Notes: generated by a model not told the origin, from the sequence alone. A DNA stretch of 64,000 nucleotides from Rhabdornis inornatus (GCA_013397075.1 VWZS01007655.1:1263838-1327837), one strand, 5' to 3'. Shown: positions 23,531-37,727, counted from the first letter of the stretch. Numbers and translations are program-made.

Positions 23531-25626
23531 TCCATCCTACTCTTGCAAATGTAGAAATTGGTTCTAGCTTTACATTCATTATATGACACCAGCAGCCTTT
23601 CCTAAAGAAAATGCAGGGATGCAGAAGTTGCCTTTAGTTCCAAGAACTCTCCTATGGACCACGTTTTGGTGCAAACCTTCCTTTTAAACCTCTTGGAAGC
23701 CAGTGCTTGTCAAAAAAGTCAGCACTTGTTAGGAACAGTTAAAAAACTAGAAGAGCTGCAGTGCAATGAGACAAGACAGTGATTACAGATATCCATGGGC
23801 CAACTGTTTAAGAAAACGCTAAATGGTTAAAAGGGCTTTATCATTCCTTATTAATACAAAGTTGCAGCCAAAGCTACAGTGGTTTAGCAGAGCTGCAAGG
23901 AGGATATTTAAATTGCTCTGAAACAAAGCAGCTGGATCGGTGCCACACGATCGAAGGCTGGAACACATGCCATGCAAAGAGAGGGCTTTTCCAAAGGCCG
24001 ACAGGGACACAGGCAGGCTCACATCGAACAGCCCTCCTGGCCACCATCAGTCACAGCGATGTGAAACCAGCCCTGTGTGCCACCAGCCCCGAGGGCACAC
24101 ACAGCCATCCCACAGCAGCGACAGAGTGAGCCTGCGACCACCCACAAATGGGAGGGCAGCGATCAGAACGGAATGTCAGAGTGCTGACGAGGTAAACAAG
24201 TCAACAGCACCATTTAGGGCTGAAATGCAGGGGCCCATGAAAGGAAAGCAAACACGACCACCTGTCCACCCAGCTCGCTCACAGCAGGCACGAGGGGCAG
24301 AGCCGGGGAAGGGCAGGGATTCGGGGAAGGCTGCACCAGCTGGGGGATCCCCGCGAGCACAGCGGCTGCGATGTGCGCAGCAACCCCTGGAGAAGGGCTC
24401 AGCCTCCAGGGTCAGGGAGGCACCATCCTGCTCTGCCACGTCATCCCAATTGGCCGGGCAGAGAACGAGGCAGATGGGAGCCTCCGGCCAGGAACGAACC
24501 TCATCAAGGGCGAGGCTGGGGGCAGGGCTCCATCTCCACAACCTGCTGCAGGGCCCTGGGTGAGGGTTACCTGCTCCACGTTAGCAGAGCCGCCAGTTCC
24601 AGCCAGGTCCTCAGACCAGTGACAACAAACCACCGTGGCAGTACCCCCAAGGATACTGCAACAGGGTGGGGTCCTCACTGGTCACAGACCGGTTTTGCCC
24701 CCGCAGTTACACTCAGGAAAGCCTCACAAGCTCCATCGGCAGAGGACATCGCAGCCTAGGGACAGTGCGGTCCCCTCAGCCACACATTCCCCACCATCCC
24801 ACCATGACTGAGACGCCGGAGTGGGGATAACGGGGTATTGATGTCCTGCTCCGCACTCGGGTACCCCCACCTCGTACCTATGGGTCCCGACGGCCGTGCT
24901 GCTGAAGGCCCGGCCCCACTCGAGACCCCGCCGGGAGCCCCGAGCCCCGCAGGACACCTCGGGCGGGGTCCACCCGCGGCTGTTCCAGCCCGACTCCCGG
25001 GGCAGCTCCCGCAGCATCCCCGCTCCCATCCGCCGGGCGCGGCGGCGGCTCAGCCCCGAGCGGAACGGGACCGCGGTGGCACGGCGGGGCGGGCGGAGGG
25101 CGACACGGCCCCGCGGGACGGGGGGCACAGGTGGCATCGCCAGCGGGGTCTGAACCAGCGTCCGCCCGGCTGGAGATGTCCCCCCCGGCTCGGGTTCATC
25201 GCGAACTGGGCGGCTGCGCTCGGGGCAATGGCTGGGAAGCGGGCGGCTCGGGGGTCGCTCAGGGTCTGAACCAGCCCGACAAAAATTCAGCCCCACAATG
25301 CTGGGAGAGCCCATCCATCACGGCGCAGCCCAGGGCTCCCCGCAGCCGGACCGTGCCCAGGCTGGGGCGGCCCATCGCATCTCAGCCTGCCCGCGCGGTT
25401 CAGCATCCTCCTCCGTCCAAGAAGTCGTTGTGCGAGATCGGGATGGGCTTCCACGACCCCGCTCCCCCAGCAAAGAGAGGCCCGAGGGCTGCTCGCCAGC
25501 CCCGCGGGGATCCTCTCCTGCCCCGGTGTCTCGCTATCAACAGCTGCCGGCCCCGCTCCTGCCCCGGCCGCCCCTGGCCCCTCGCCGGGGGCTGCTGTCG
25601 CCTCCGGGAACTCCTCCCCAGAAGTT

Positions 25627-25662
25627 NNNNNNNNNNNNNNNNNNNNNNNNNNNNNNNNNNNN
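25627..25662. other. Assembly gap (36 N)
   Basis: A run of 36 Ns in the GC-rich first intron of SYT17. The real length is unknown. A further single N sits at 25814, 12 bases upstream of the SYT17 start codon. Confidence 0.99.
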
Positions 25663-25787
25663 CCGCGCCGGGCCCGGGGCGCGGGGGGGGGGCCCCGCCG
25701 CGGCACCGCACCCGTCCCGCAGACGCCCCGGAGACCCCCCCCCCATCCCGCGGGGATGGCCCTCGGCCCGCCGCGCCCCGCACGCAC

Positions 25788-25802
25788 CTGGATGTACGCC
25801 AT
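25788..25802 (-). CDS. SYT17: SYT17 coding exon 1 (start, 5 codons)
   Basis: The start codon lies at 25802-25800 in a strong context (GCCATGG), encoding MAYIQ before a CAG|GTGCGT donor. MAYIQ is the N-terminus I remember for SYT17, and the phase-0 donor joins exon 2 in frame. With exons 2-6 it gives 403 complete codons. About 70 more are expected in the exon beyond the left edge, for a usual family length near 474. Confidence 0.88.
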
Positions 25803-28800
25803 GGCTCCGCGGGNCGGGCCCGCAACAGGTCCGCCGCAGCGCGGGCGAACACTGACCTCCAGAGGGCCCGGCGCGGAAATTCAGGGATGCGAACCCCTCC
25901 TGGCCCTCGGGACACGGCGCAGGAGGCGCCGGTGGAGGCGAGGGACGGCTGGGCAGGTGCGAGCGGTGGCCGTGGCTGATAAAGCGATTTCACAGCAGCG
26001 CTTCCCCGCCAAGAGTTCGCTGGATGAGAAGACACACCTGAGTTTCGATACAGATGAGGTTGTTTTGTGAGCTCGAATGAACAAAGTCAAAATACACAAA
26101 CTCACACTTTCCCCAGCTGAGACGAGGAGCTGGAGCGAGGAGTGAGCTTGTAACCCACAGACCACAGTGAGCATCTTGTCCCTGCGCTGATGTGCTGGGT
26201 CCAGCCAGAGGCAGGGTGGGAGGGAACGTGGTCCAGCAATGGGCAAATCCCACCACGGGGGTGACTGGAACTGGAGAACTCAAATAGCAAAACACTCCTG
26301 AGGCCAAACTCTTGAAAGGGAAAGCACAGGAAAAGTGGAGCTTTTCGGCCATTCTCTGGATCGCTACCTTGGTGCCACACAGATTGGAGGCTTCCCAGCG
26401 TCCAGGTGTAAACAAAGGCTTCTGCCCTTTTGGTTTTGCCCTTTCTGGTTTTGGAGGAAGCTCTCAGGCTACACTTCTGGCACCTTCCTGGTACATTGAT
26501 TCACGCTAAACCCTGGATAGAGGCAGAGGGGCAGCAGCTTTCAGCTCAGCCGAGCTGGATGGTCAGGGCACCTCCCTGACTCACAACAGCTCTGACTCAC
26601 CACATTCCAGTTTCCTGGGGTGAGTGGTGAAAACATCTGCTCTGGAGAAGGGGACACTACAGCTGCAGATATTGGCCAGCCTAAGAACACTGGTGACTGC
26701 TGCTCCCTGTGGTTAGGAGGGAGCATCTGGGCCAGGATGTCTTTGGAAAGCTCTTGCATTACTGATCTCGTTTAATGGTCCATTTAAGTTCTCATTGAAT
26801 TCAATGAAAAACTGGCTTGACTTCCGTGGGAAGGGCCATTCTCTGAATTTTTTAAAAAATGAACTTTTTTTTTTCCCAGGGAGAGCAGCTACTGCTTTAG
26901 AAGAATAATCATCACAGTAGAGATAAGCAAGAAAAATCCTGTAGTGCTGACTTGTTTCAGGCAGTTTTGAGCATGTGATTAAGTGGTGGTACAAGTTATT
27001 TATCAATTTTTGCTCTGCAATTCTTTTTAATTACACTTCCTTCCAAGTGCCAGTGTTTAAAATGTCAACCTTTACTTTGAATATTGTTGCTCTTTTCCCC
27101 ACCGCCTTGATGCAGCTTGCAATAACCAAACACACAGATTTTCTTTCATTTTTTTTTCATGTTGCAGCATAATGAGGAGAGAGGCTTAAGCTTTCAGACA
27201 GATTTTTTTTTTGACTCCTTAAAGGCAGAACGCTGTGAGTCACGAAACTGTGGCAGGCACTACACAAACATTATGTGCATGTTTGTACTTATTCCTTTAA
27301 AAACTTTTGTGGAAGAGAAAAATCAAATGCTGCATCAATTCACAGTGGCTTTCTGGGCTGACACACATAAAAATTATGAGTCAAAAAAGAAGAGCAGAAG
27401 AAGTTTATATGGGGAGTCACCAATACTGTTGATTTTTACATGAAAGGAATGCCCTCCTTCCTCTTTCACATGCTTTGGTAGCAGCTTGTAGCACAAAGCC
27501 ATAAGATACATGTGCTCCCCCTGCACACTCATACATATACATTCATTTAAGTGCTTTTCACATCATGGCATGAAGGCTTTTAGATGATTTTCTCCCAGCA
27601 CATGCATTCACTAAGCAAGCACAGCTCTAACCCAAGGAATATGACAAGGATTCAAAACAGTAGACAGGTGGTTATTGTAAAATCTAATTTCAAATCTGCA
27701 TATGGCTGATGCTCTGATTAAGCTCTGCTTCTACAGCACTCAGAATAAACAGATCCATTTGACATGATGACAACATAACCTTTGGATGTCCTTTGCCGTG
27801 CACGCTCTGTGTATGATAAGACACATTCCATACTTCCCACATGTAAGGGCTGTGATGCAGATGGTGAGGCTTGCAAATGCTGGATTTTAAAGCAGAAAAC
27901 TAGGAAATTAATACTGCTTTTGCAGAATGTGATTTTATGGCAGATTTCTATTCCTACCAATACACACTGGCAATAACATCAGCTACATCCAAAGCATGCA
28001 CTCAAATCATTACAACCAGCCCAGCAAGTAGCAAAATCTACCTCCAACACAGCAAATCAGTTCAACAGCTTCTCAGACAAACCAAACCAGGGATATTGGT
28101 ATTCAAAACGCCATGCCATGCTCAAACCTACCCAAAGACTTTCAGCCTCTGTGCCTTGAAGTTAAGAGAAAAGAGTATCACTCTGAAAAAAGTAAAGAAA
28201 GCAAAGGAAGGCAATCTGATGGTTATTTCAGAGATGGATATTTCATTTGAATCCTACTAAAGCAGTTGACAGTGTTTTCTGCTGCAAGAGGGAAGCAAGA
28301 AGAACAGAGGCTATACAAGGTAAGATGAGGTGTCTTCCTCTGCTGTTCTTTTGCCAAATCCTTATTATCACCACTTGAGCCTGCTGGAATAGACAGCAAC
28401 CACTCTGCCTAAAAATACACTTCTTATCTCCAGATGTTTTTATAAATGGCAAGCCACTGTAGCTGGTGCTTCCCTACTGCTGTTGGCAGCTGGTAAAGGT
28501 CCAGCTTCTCTTGTCATTACAGAATTGATTTCAGTTCCTCACAGCAGCATCTCTCTAATAAGGGTATCTGCAATTAACTCTTCAGAACCATCTCTAGCAA
28601 TGTTTGTCTCTTTACAGGCTTCATGGAAATGCAGTTTCTTTCCCTGTCTGATTTTCCAGCTTTTTTCTGTCTTGGGTCTGAAGTGGCGAGTCCAGGAGGT
28701 TTATTCTGGGCAACCAGGAGCAGAACTGTTTTCTACAACCTGTACCCAGGAAAGGCCCCCCCTCCCAGTCTTTCAGCAGCAAGGATTAGCTTTGACTTTG

Positions 28801-30149
28801 CCAATGGGACCTGTATTTATTCTAGCTCTATGACTGACTCAGTGTCAGGGGCAGTATCAGAGAATGCCTGAAGTGAGCTGAGCTGAGCTCTGCTTCCAGC
28901 TGATGGGAAAGCTGCAAGCTCAACCCTGCTGGCTGCCTCCCAGGCTCACGTGCTGTTCCCTTCAATCCTTTCTCCCAAATTCCCACTGGGCATCATGCCC
29001 AGACAGCTCAGTTTGGAGTAGTGAAAGGTTACTCCCTTCTTCTCCATCATTCCTGGTGTACTTCAGGGATCAGCAAGAAGCCTGGACTCCAGCGCCTCTG
29101 TCTCAGGCTGTGGTCCCTTGAGGCATGAGAGAGTCACAGCAACTGATCTTGTGCCAGTGATGATGCAGTTTCCAACAGGAACTGGGCTGACATCAGTGTG
29201 ACAGACACAGATTCCAGCTAGTGACAGAAAGGGAAGGTGCTACAACCCATTTCCATGACTCACCCAGCCTTTGGTCTCAGCTGCCTCTAAATCAGCCCAT
29301 CAACACCACGGACAGCCCAGCCGTGCCTCTGCGTGATGTGGAGTCACAACACCGTTTCCAGGCTTCTGCATTGCCTGTGCTCAGCTGCTCTTTAGATTTC
29401 ATTGCATTTCTCTCCTTCCTCTCTCTAATTTTCCTAAGCTCTTATCCTTTTATGGACTGGCATTACCTACCCCAGGCTCCCCCTCTTGTCACATCTCCCA
29501 GACCCAAGTCACACCCGTGGCCAGGAGGAACTGGCTGGTGCTGTGCCCTGGAAAACTCTCCTCTGCTTCACTTCACAAACAGCCTCTGCTGATTCTGCAT
29601 CTTGCAGCACCTCTGGGTTATTAACTGGCCACCTGGCAGCTCCCTAATTGGCAATAACAGTAAAAGCACATTTTTCTCTTAAGTCTCCAGATAAAGCAGT
29701 TAAATTTGATCTAAGATCCTCACATCCTCATTGCCTTATATAATTTGTAATGACCTTGCCTATACCACAAAAAATTACAGCTACTTTTTTTGCACTCACA
29801 CACTTTCTAGTTTCTCTTTAACATACACTCTGGCAGGGAACTGAATGACACAGCATAATCTGCTAAAGCTTTTTCTATAGTAAACAGAGATAAAACCACA
29901 GCCAAAGGGCACGCAGGCTCAGAGGAAGCAAGCACCATGTGTTATTGTACCAAGCACTCCAGTCCAAGTTCCTGCCCAAAGGAAAGCTGTCCCCGGAGGG
30001 AGCTGTCATGTCCAGTGAGGTCATGCTCCATTCCAGCACTGGCCTGGCACAGCAGAGCCCTGGGTGGCTTCACACAGTGTCACTTGTGTGAGCTGAGTGT
30101 CATCAGCAGAACGTGTTGAAGGGGCATGGTGACTGCTAGGTCAGATTTG

Positions 30150-30189
30150 TATAAATACACATTTGAGGTCGTGTTCTTTCAACGACCTC
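30150..30189 (+). promoter_or_regulatory. TATA-like box followed by an 8-bp hairpin
   Basis: TATAAATA at 30150-30157 is followed by a perfect 8-bp inverted repeat, GAGGTCGT (30165-30172) and ACGACCTC (30182-30189), around a 9-base loop. No open frame downstream looks like a gene. It may be chance or the start of an unannotated transcript. Confidence 0.2.
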
Positions 30190-33100
30190 GTTTTGCAATG
30201 AAGATGGGACCTGTGTGACCTGTGACTCACTGGGTCCCCCCTCCCCGAGGCACAGCCTCAGCAGGGGGACAGAGCTGGAGGAGGCACAGCGCCACTGAGA
30301 CTCTTCTGCTTTGGAACTCACTGCCTGCACTGAGGCCAAAAAAGCTTGGATACGGCAGGCTTCAGGACAGGCTAAAAAGCCTAGAGTATTTTCAGACTTC
30401 CGAGGGGACAACGTTGTATTTATAGGGAAGTTTAGTTCTTCAGTTGCTTTTGTAATTAATTTTCTTTATGACTGGTTTATTCAAGTTGTAGGGTTGAGGA
30501 GTTAGCTGCTAGATTTCTGTTCCAGGCTCACATTTCTAACTCTTTGTAGACATAGGGCAGAGCTATTTTTGTAATATAAATCATTACAGAGAGAATATCT
30601 CACAGTCCCCACTGAAGCAAATTCCTAAGGAAGAAAGCTCTATTTTAGATGCAAATTTCTACTTCGTATTTGTTTTCAGTTTAATGACTGAGAAACAAGG
30701 AACATCAGTCTGAAACCAAGCAGTGTCCCCATTTCTCAGGAAGACAAACTCAGTGGAATGAGAGTCACTTCTAGCAAGAGGAGCTGGGTGGGAGCTGCAG
30801 GTGTGGCTTCCCAAGCCCTGGGGAATTGAGTGTGATCCTGGTAAAGGGGCTGAACAAATGGGGACAGAACCTAGGCTTCAAGGTGACACAACTTTAGAGA
30901 TAAAGGTACACAAGATACTTTCAGTGCCTACCTTAAAAAGAAAGATAATGTCTTCTAAAAGGCCAGAGCATGGAATTTTATAGAATAAGGCAAACTGTCT
31001 CAACGCCATCTCTATGAGACTCAGGGACAGTGTTGTAAAATAAATGCTGAGAGCTTTGGTTGTGTTACAGACTCTTGGATGACTTATTTCAGAAGAACAG
31101 TCTCAGGCCCTGGAAGTTGTTTGAATAACTGTGCTATGACTCTTCCCATTTAATTCACACTAATTTGGCAAGTCACAATTCATATTCATAGGAGCATCAA
31201 AAACTACATCAAATCTAGAAAGTGGACAGGGAAGGAATTAGAATTTACAGGTTTCTTCTTTCCAGCAGTGGCTTAAAGATGTAAATTAACACAGAAACAG
31301 ATGTGGTCAAGCACACTTTCTTCAACTGAAACAGCAAGACTTTATAACTGAGCCCTGGGCCATGCAGCTGTGAAATACAGGAAAAGTTATCCACAACCAT
31401 TTAAATATAGCTCGTAAGAGAAAAGCTTTTAAATTATGAAACAAATTAACAAAACAGAAAATAGAGATTGCTTAAAGCTTTTGAAAACAAACAGCATCAA
31501 CAGCAGCAAAACTCACTTCTGAGCTGCAAAGAACAGCTACAAGACCATGTTCAGGGTCATTCACCTGCAAATACCAAATCATGATTTGCAAAAATATGTC
31601 CAAGACAGCTTCAGAATTCAAAAGGTTCAGAAGGGCATGACTGTTTTTACAACAAAAGGTTCTGTTTCCAGTCATCTCTTCTCAGTAGCAGAGACCATTA
31701 CATCTGGTTTTCCCATTTTGCACATCTCATTAAGCAGATGTGTAAAATACTATATTGTGCAGCAGAGCTAAACTTGGTGGGCTAAAGGGGCATTTTGCAT
31801 TCTAAAGCACTGCAGTGCTGTAGCTGAGAAATAAATGGAATTCCTGAATATTTTTGCCTTGAAAGGACTCCAGTTTCACCTGTCTGTTTCTGTTTCTTTC
31901 CCTCCTCTCCATTCTATGCATTTACCCTGTAGTGTTTTCAGTGGGACACAGCTCTGCTGAGAAGGGAGGCTGCAAATCCAGCTAAATGCAATCAATATAA
32001 AGGAATTGAGTTATTTCCAAATTAAAATTTCCTTCTCACAAGGAATCTCTTCTTTGGACATTAATGGAAACCAAAATCACTACTCACAGAGCAACACACA
32101 CTGTGCTCTCTGCCATTCAGAGCCGAGCTTGTAAGGCAAACCTATTTTCATCACAGACTGAGCCAGGCTCCTATGCAAAAGTCTGCTAAAATCCAGGTGA
32201 TAACATTCTTCCCTGCTGCTGGGAGTTTCCCTGGGTGTCTGACTGAAAACCCTGCTCTTACAGATCAGATGGGGACACTTTTGATCTTGGGGCTGCTCCT
32301 TACATTACATAGGTAGCAGCACATTATGTTCGTCTCCCATAATGTGCCCAGTAACTTCCAGTTTATGGAGCAATGCTGTCGGGGAAGATGTCCTGAGCTC
32401 CTGAGCAATGTCCTGGTGTGGGTCCAGCCCCACCCTGCGCCTCATCCCACTGTGCCAATAGCTCAGTCTGTGTCACCTGCAATGACAAGTGACAAACTAT
32501 TTCACTGGCCCCAGCAAAGCAGTTTCTACGAGGCAAGGATTGCTTTGGCCCTCTCCCAAGGGAGGAAGCTTATTTGTCCTCCTCCCTGCAGCATCCCTTT
32601 TACAGCGTTGGACTGGGGACCTCGTTAGCAACACAAATAAGTTTCCAAGCAGAAAAGGGACAAAAGTAAATCTGATCTCATCCCAGCTTCCTCCCCTGCT
32701 GGAAGGACCGGAGCGGCTGTGGCCAGCACGTGACTGCCATCCTGTCCCCATTCCGCAGGGATGCCATTGAAAGGTTATGAAAATACTGTGCAGGACGGAG
32801 AAAGGAGGCATCCATCTGCTCTCTGCACTGCAAGGGCTTGCTCCCTCTGTGAGCCTGGACCAGGGACATCTGCTGAAAACAAACCCTAGGTGCTCTCGAG
32901 GGGCAAAAATGTGCCAGAGCAGTCAGGACAGCACACTCTGGTGTGTGCAGGGTCCTGTGTTCAATCAGAGAAGCAACTTATTCATTCAAAATTAACCTTC
33001 TGCTCTGCAACTTGAGTGTTTCTGGGGTAGCTGTGTTTGCTGACCCCTGAGAGTGAGCAGTTATATACAAATAAAATACCTGTGCACTTCACATACAGCT

Positions 33101-35771
33101 ACTCTAGTGGCAGTCAGGCAAACATACTCAAACTGCTGCACTGCCGGAGCCCTTTGAAATCGAAGTCTCATTATGAAGGTCTTTATCAGCCAAAGAGATA
33201 AATTTCACCACTGAAATGACCCTTTTTCACGGTCCCTCCAGCTGCTAGAGACAGGTGACCAGCACTTTGAGCAGCTGGCATTTCAGAAGGCAGGAAGCAG
33301 GGCTCACACCACATCTCCTTCCACAAGAGTTACAAGCCCTGACAGCTTTGGCTGAAGAGGTTCATGCAAATCCCATGGTTCTCCCTCAGAAACACTGTCA
33401 TGTTTTCCACTGAGGGCTAACTCTTCTGATGACCATCCAGGTAGTGACCACATTCCCCAAGGTGATCACCTGGCCCTCCTTGCAGTGTACCTGCTGCCTT
33501 CCCTGCTTATCCCTTTCTCTCACCATCTCCCCTCCAGCTTATCTATGTGGATGTCTCTGTTGCCATTCTAAGTTAGATACTAATCTCATCCAACAGCATC
33601 TCATTATAATTAGCTCTTAATTGCCACTTAACACAGGGATCGTTTTGGAAGGCCATAACAATTCTTCCTTGAGGAATTGAGTGTTAAAAGCTCGTTATGT
33701 GCCCCTATACACCCTTTGGGTAATGAAAATTATTTCAAGAGGCAAATTTAAATCGCTGCTGTGCACACAAGCTCTGCACACAAGATTTATATGGTTTCCT
33801 GGAGCACTAGTAGCATTTTCAAGGAGCAAACCACAGAAATCAGTGTGTTTTGCTACCAGTCTCCCTCTGTCCCTCCCTCACACACTCACCATGTCTGAAA
33901 GCCATGTCATGTAACTGAAAGTGGGGACATTTTAAGAAGCACCTGTAAAATGCAGGGGGTTAATGTCACAGTAAAGCTGCATTGCTGCTGCTCTGCTGGA
34001 ACTGCCCCCAGCCAGGTGCAGCACATCAGAGTCTGCATTTCAAGGCAGACAGCACTCAAAGAGACAAGAGATAAACAGACTGTAGCACAAAACTCATCCT
34101 TTGGCACATACAAAGCTTCGGCCAAGACTTCCTCCATTCCTGAACAAGTCAGACTCCTGAGAGATTTGAAAATGGACAATTTGCCAAATTCTTATCAAGA
34201 TTTCCAGGATTCCCACAGCAGAAGCTACAACTGAGTGCCAGTTCAGTTTATTTAATCACCCATCTGTCAGTGAGGAGACAGAGAGGTCTGATGCTTCTCA
34301 GGTACTGCCCCATCCACACTGTTCCAGCAGGCAGTGCAATGTCTGCTCACAGCACTCTGGAAAACACCACACTGGAAATAAAAGGGAGAAATGGGCCTGT
34401 TGCTTCCTCAGAGTCTACTGCTGCTGTTCTCCTCCCCACTCTCCTTTTTTTTTGCTATTCAGGAGATGTCATTATTTTTGGTAGGGCCTGAATGACTGCT
34501 GAGCTCAAGTGGCTTCTGGGGAAAACACACAGGCTCTGAGCAGAAATATTTTTTGGAGAAGTGCCCATGATTCACAATCCCTATGACTAGCAAGTTTCTC
34601 TTGTTTGAAACACACTTCAACAAGCTTCCAATGGGGCATGACAAAAAGAGATGCTCAGAAGACACACTCATACCCCCATACAATCACCTCTTGGACAGCA
34701 GCCCCTTCACCAGCAAACACACCCAGGGGTGAGAACGGCACAAAATTCAGGGCTCCTGAAAATCCCTCCTGTAGAAGCCAAGCCTTCACAGCCAATTTAA
34801 ATGAAGAAAAAGTCTGTAATGTGCCTGTTCATTTGTTTTTATGCCTAAACGTGGTCCTAGGAGAACTTCCAAGAAGCAGTAGGAATATATTCCTAAATGC
34901 ATTGCACAGCACAGAGAAGTCTTTTGCAACAGAAATAGAGGAATGACTCATTTCCTCTGTAGTGGCTGCTCCGGCATTTCACTTGCACAGGCAGCGGAGC
35001 AGCTCCCTGTGCCATATCAGGGGAACTGGGAAACTCAAGAGCAGTTTCCAGCATGTGTAAACCTAACTGAATTTTGACTTGCCTTCCAAACCAGTGATCC
35101 CTGATTGTCATCTGGCAGAAAACAGGAGACAGATTGGCAAACTGCACCGAAACACTCCCTCTCTCGATGGGAGTTTTGTATTTCAGCATTTTAATTTTGC
35201 ACAGGATTAAACCCTGAAAGAGAGAGCCAAGAGTTGCCCCCGCTGTTGCCCTCCCCTGAAGCAGTACACACGTAGATTTGCCAGTGAATTCAGCTCTAAG
35301 TTTCTCTTCTCCCCTACCTGAAACTGAAAGGAGTGGACTGAAATTGCCAGGGAGAAGTGGGCTATTAGCTGGACCTCGCTGCTGTTCTTCCTGTTTCCAC
35401 AGCTATTTGTTTTCAGTCAGTACAGTTGCTTCTCAAAGCAACTCTTTCACTTTCTCCCCTTGGAATCCATCATGAATCTTCGGTAATTTTTGGTAACTTT
35501 TCTTCTTTAATTTGATAGCTGGCAGTCTTTGCAGCACTATCTCCATCAAGCCTGTCGGCTCATTTCCTTACATCCTCTTTTCCCCTCCCCCTCACCCAGA
35601 TTATCGTGAGGATGCTGTGGCAGGGATAAAAGCCAGCAGACAATCACAAGTATCATGAAATCACTAACAAACCCTTGTCACATCCAGCCCAGCCCAGAGA
35701 GATGAGTATTCTCTATGTAGCTCTGGTCACATTTTTTCAGGGGTTTGGTGGTGGATTTATTTTTTTTTTTT

Positions 35772-35818
35772 GGGGGGGGGGCTGGTTTTTGGTTTTTTGG
35801 GGGGTTTGGGGGTGGGGG
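35772..35818 (+). repeat. G-run cluster, G-quadruplex potential
   Basis: Runs of 10, 6, 5 and 5 guanines lie at 35772-35781, 35799-35804, 35808-35812 and 35814-35818, separated by T-rich loops and preceded by a poly-T run. Four tracts of at least three G satisfy the quadruplex pattern, although the first loop (17 bases) is long. The minus strand is the C-rich partner. Confidence 0.65.
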
Positions 35819-37727
35819 AGGAACTCCCAGGGGTGTTAAGGAAAGCAGCTTGTCATTGGAGTACACCGAATTCTTCAGTCTCTGAATCACCACTGCTATC
35901 CTTTAAAAGAAAAAAAAAACAAACAAGGCTTAACACAGAGCCGGGTACACGATGACATTTGATGCACACACGTTGGTAACAACCTTTAAGCGTTTTGCAT
36001 ATAAATGGTTACTTGAATCCACAGGCTGTTTACAGACACAGAACACACATCACCCATATAGCTCTGCTGCTGATCTCTTATAAAGCACTTGCAAATATGC
36101 CAATTCTTGGATACTTATTTAAAATAGGACACTGAAGGTACATGCACAAGAGCAGAGTTAGTCTCCTACTAATCAGCCACCTCACATATTTGAGAAACCC
36201 AGACAGATCTATCCATGGTCAGCCCTCCATATCCTGCTTATTTTAGAACTGGGAGCTACTTCAGCCTCTCCAGTAAGCACAGCACTGTGCACCAAAGCAT
36301 CAGCAAGCACTGAAGGAGAATTCTTGTGCTTTAAGGGGTGCCAGTCCTTATTCCTCCCTCAACCACCAGCTTCCCAGTGCTATCGGCCCAAGAAAAGTGG
36401 AACTGGCTGCTCTTCTGCCAGCTACTGAAATGATGTCCCCTCACCTCAGGGAAGACTCACTAGGCAGACATTTAAAGAAGTGACAAGAAATAAACCAGCC
36501 TGGAACAGGAAATTTCCCATGTCTGAAATCTTTTGGAGCCTTAGGAAAATGGGATGCACAAATAAAACTCCATTCCCTTCCAGACAGCTTTAACTTGCAT
36601 TAGCAAATCACTGCTGACCTTGGCTGCATTACAAGCAAGTATTTGCACAAGGATAGAAGGATTTTAAACAATTTATCCAATGAGCTGGATGAAAATAGGC
36701 TTTTCTTTAAACACCAAGCATGCAAGTCCTTAGGCCAGTTAATTTTTTGTTAACAGATTTATCACAGAAGGAAAGTACTGTGTTTCTTTCCTGTTGAATA
36801 GGAACTCCGGCTTCAAACAGAGAAATATCTTCATAGCAAGGATGGAATGGAGACCAGAGGATGGCTATTGCTTTTAAGGAAGCCATTAGTAAGAGATAAT
36901 GTTATTAGAGGTGAAGTTCTAAATACATTTTCACTATGCTCACTGGGGTGGCTGAGTGTTGACACTAAATGTTGACATTTTTCCAGACTTTGCCAGCAAG
37001 AATCCCATTAGCCACACTGTGCCAGTAACTGCTGCCCCTCTCACAGAAGCAGCTCCTGCAAGGTAAAGGCAGGCACACAAAGTCCTGAAGAAAGCTACTT
37101 CCAGCCTGGCTTTCATTCAATGACTTAAAAGCTCAGGGTCTTTGCTGTTATTTCATTAATAGGGAACACCAGCACAAGCCACGTGTACAGTTCTTGCATC
37201 TTACCAAAGACTAATAAACAACAGGTAATTTGCTGACCTATCCACAGAATTCCTGCTGGCTTCAGCAGGACTTTTCCCATATTTAATAAAAGCATGATCT
37301 ACATGGTTTGACTAGAGACATGTCTGGACATGCCATGCTGAAGGATCACACCATACTGTGAAATTAAGTCCTTGCTTTTCATCAAGCACCAGAAGGAGGA
37401 GATTTGCAGCAACCCAACACTGGAGCCAAGGAAACAAGAAATCTAAGCAAGCCAACCACAAACCCCAACGTGCTCCATTTCAGAAGTCAGCACCACCACA
37501 GATGGTGCCAGCCATGCTCCACTCTCTCTTCTGACTCTCCTCCACATTCCTCTGCACAACTCCCAAGGCGTGGACTTCCTGCTTTGCCATCATTTTGCTA
37601 CTTTAGTAGTCTCCTCCTAAAGAGCACATAAACCTGCCAATTACAGTTCTGTGGCTGCAGGTAGCTTAAGTGAAAAAAAGGCAACAAGGAATTTAAATCT
37701 TGAGGCATAGATGCTTTAACACAGTTG

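Larger units (their letters stand above)
21287..25787 (-). other. SYT17: SYT17 intron 1
   Basis: This 4.5 kb phase-0 intron runs from donor CAG|GTGCGT at the CpG island to the acceptor at 21287. Its 5' kilobase is very GC-rich and belongs to the CpG island. The rest is ordinary, with a 13-base AT repeat at 23303-23315 and an A/C-rich low-complexity tract at 23447-23530. Confidence 0.75.
24840..25960 (-). promoter_or_regulatory. SYT17: CpG island covering the SYT17 5' end
   Basis: This stretch is dense in CpG and far richer in G+C than its flanks. It spans the start codon at 25802 and the beginning of intron 1, which is the usual setting of a TATA-less vertebrate promoter. The transcription start should lie to the right of 25802 but cannot be fixed by eye. 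The assembly is damaged here: 36 Ns at 25627-25662 and one N at 25814. Long open frames on both strands in this region are by-products of few stop codons in GC-rich DNA. Confidence 0.75.
25961..37727. other. Intergenic region between SYT17 and ITPRIPL2
   Basis: I see no supported gene in these 11.8 kb. Open frames are short, overlap on both strands and lack domain features. Items noted separately are a TATA-like box with a hairpin (30150-30189) and a G-run cluster (35772-35818). The interval could hold enhancers or a non-coding RNA, which cannot be judged from one genome by eye. Confidence 0.6.

Noticed and set aside
24176..26246. Many long open frames on both strands around the SYT17 start
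   Set aside because: They are by-products of stop-codon scarcity in a CpG island, and several run through the N gap. Only the five codons 25788-25802 are supported as coding.
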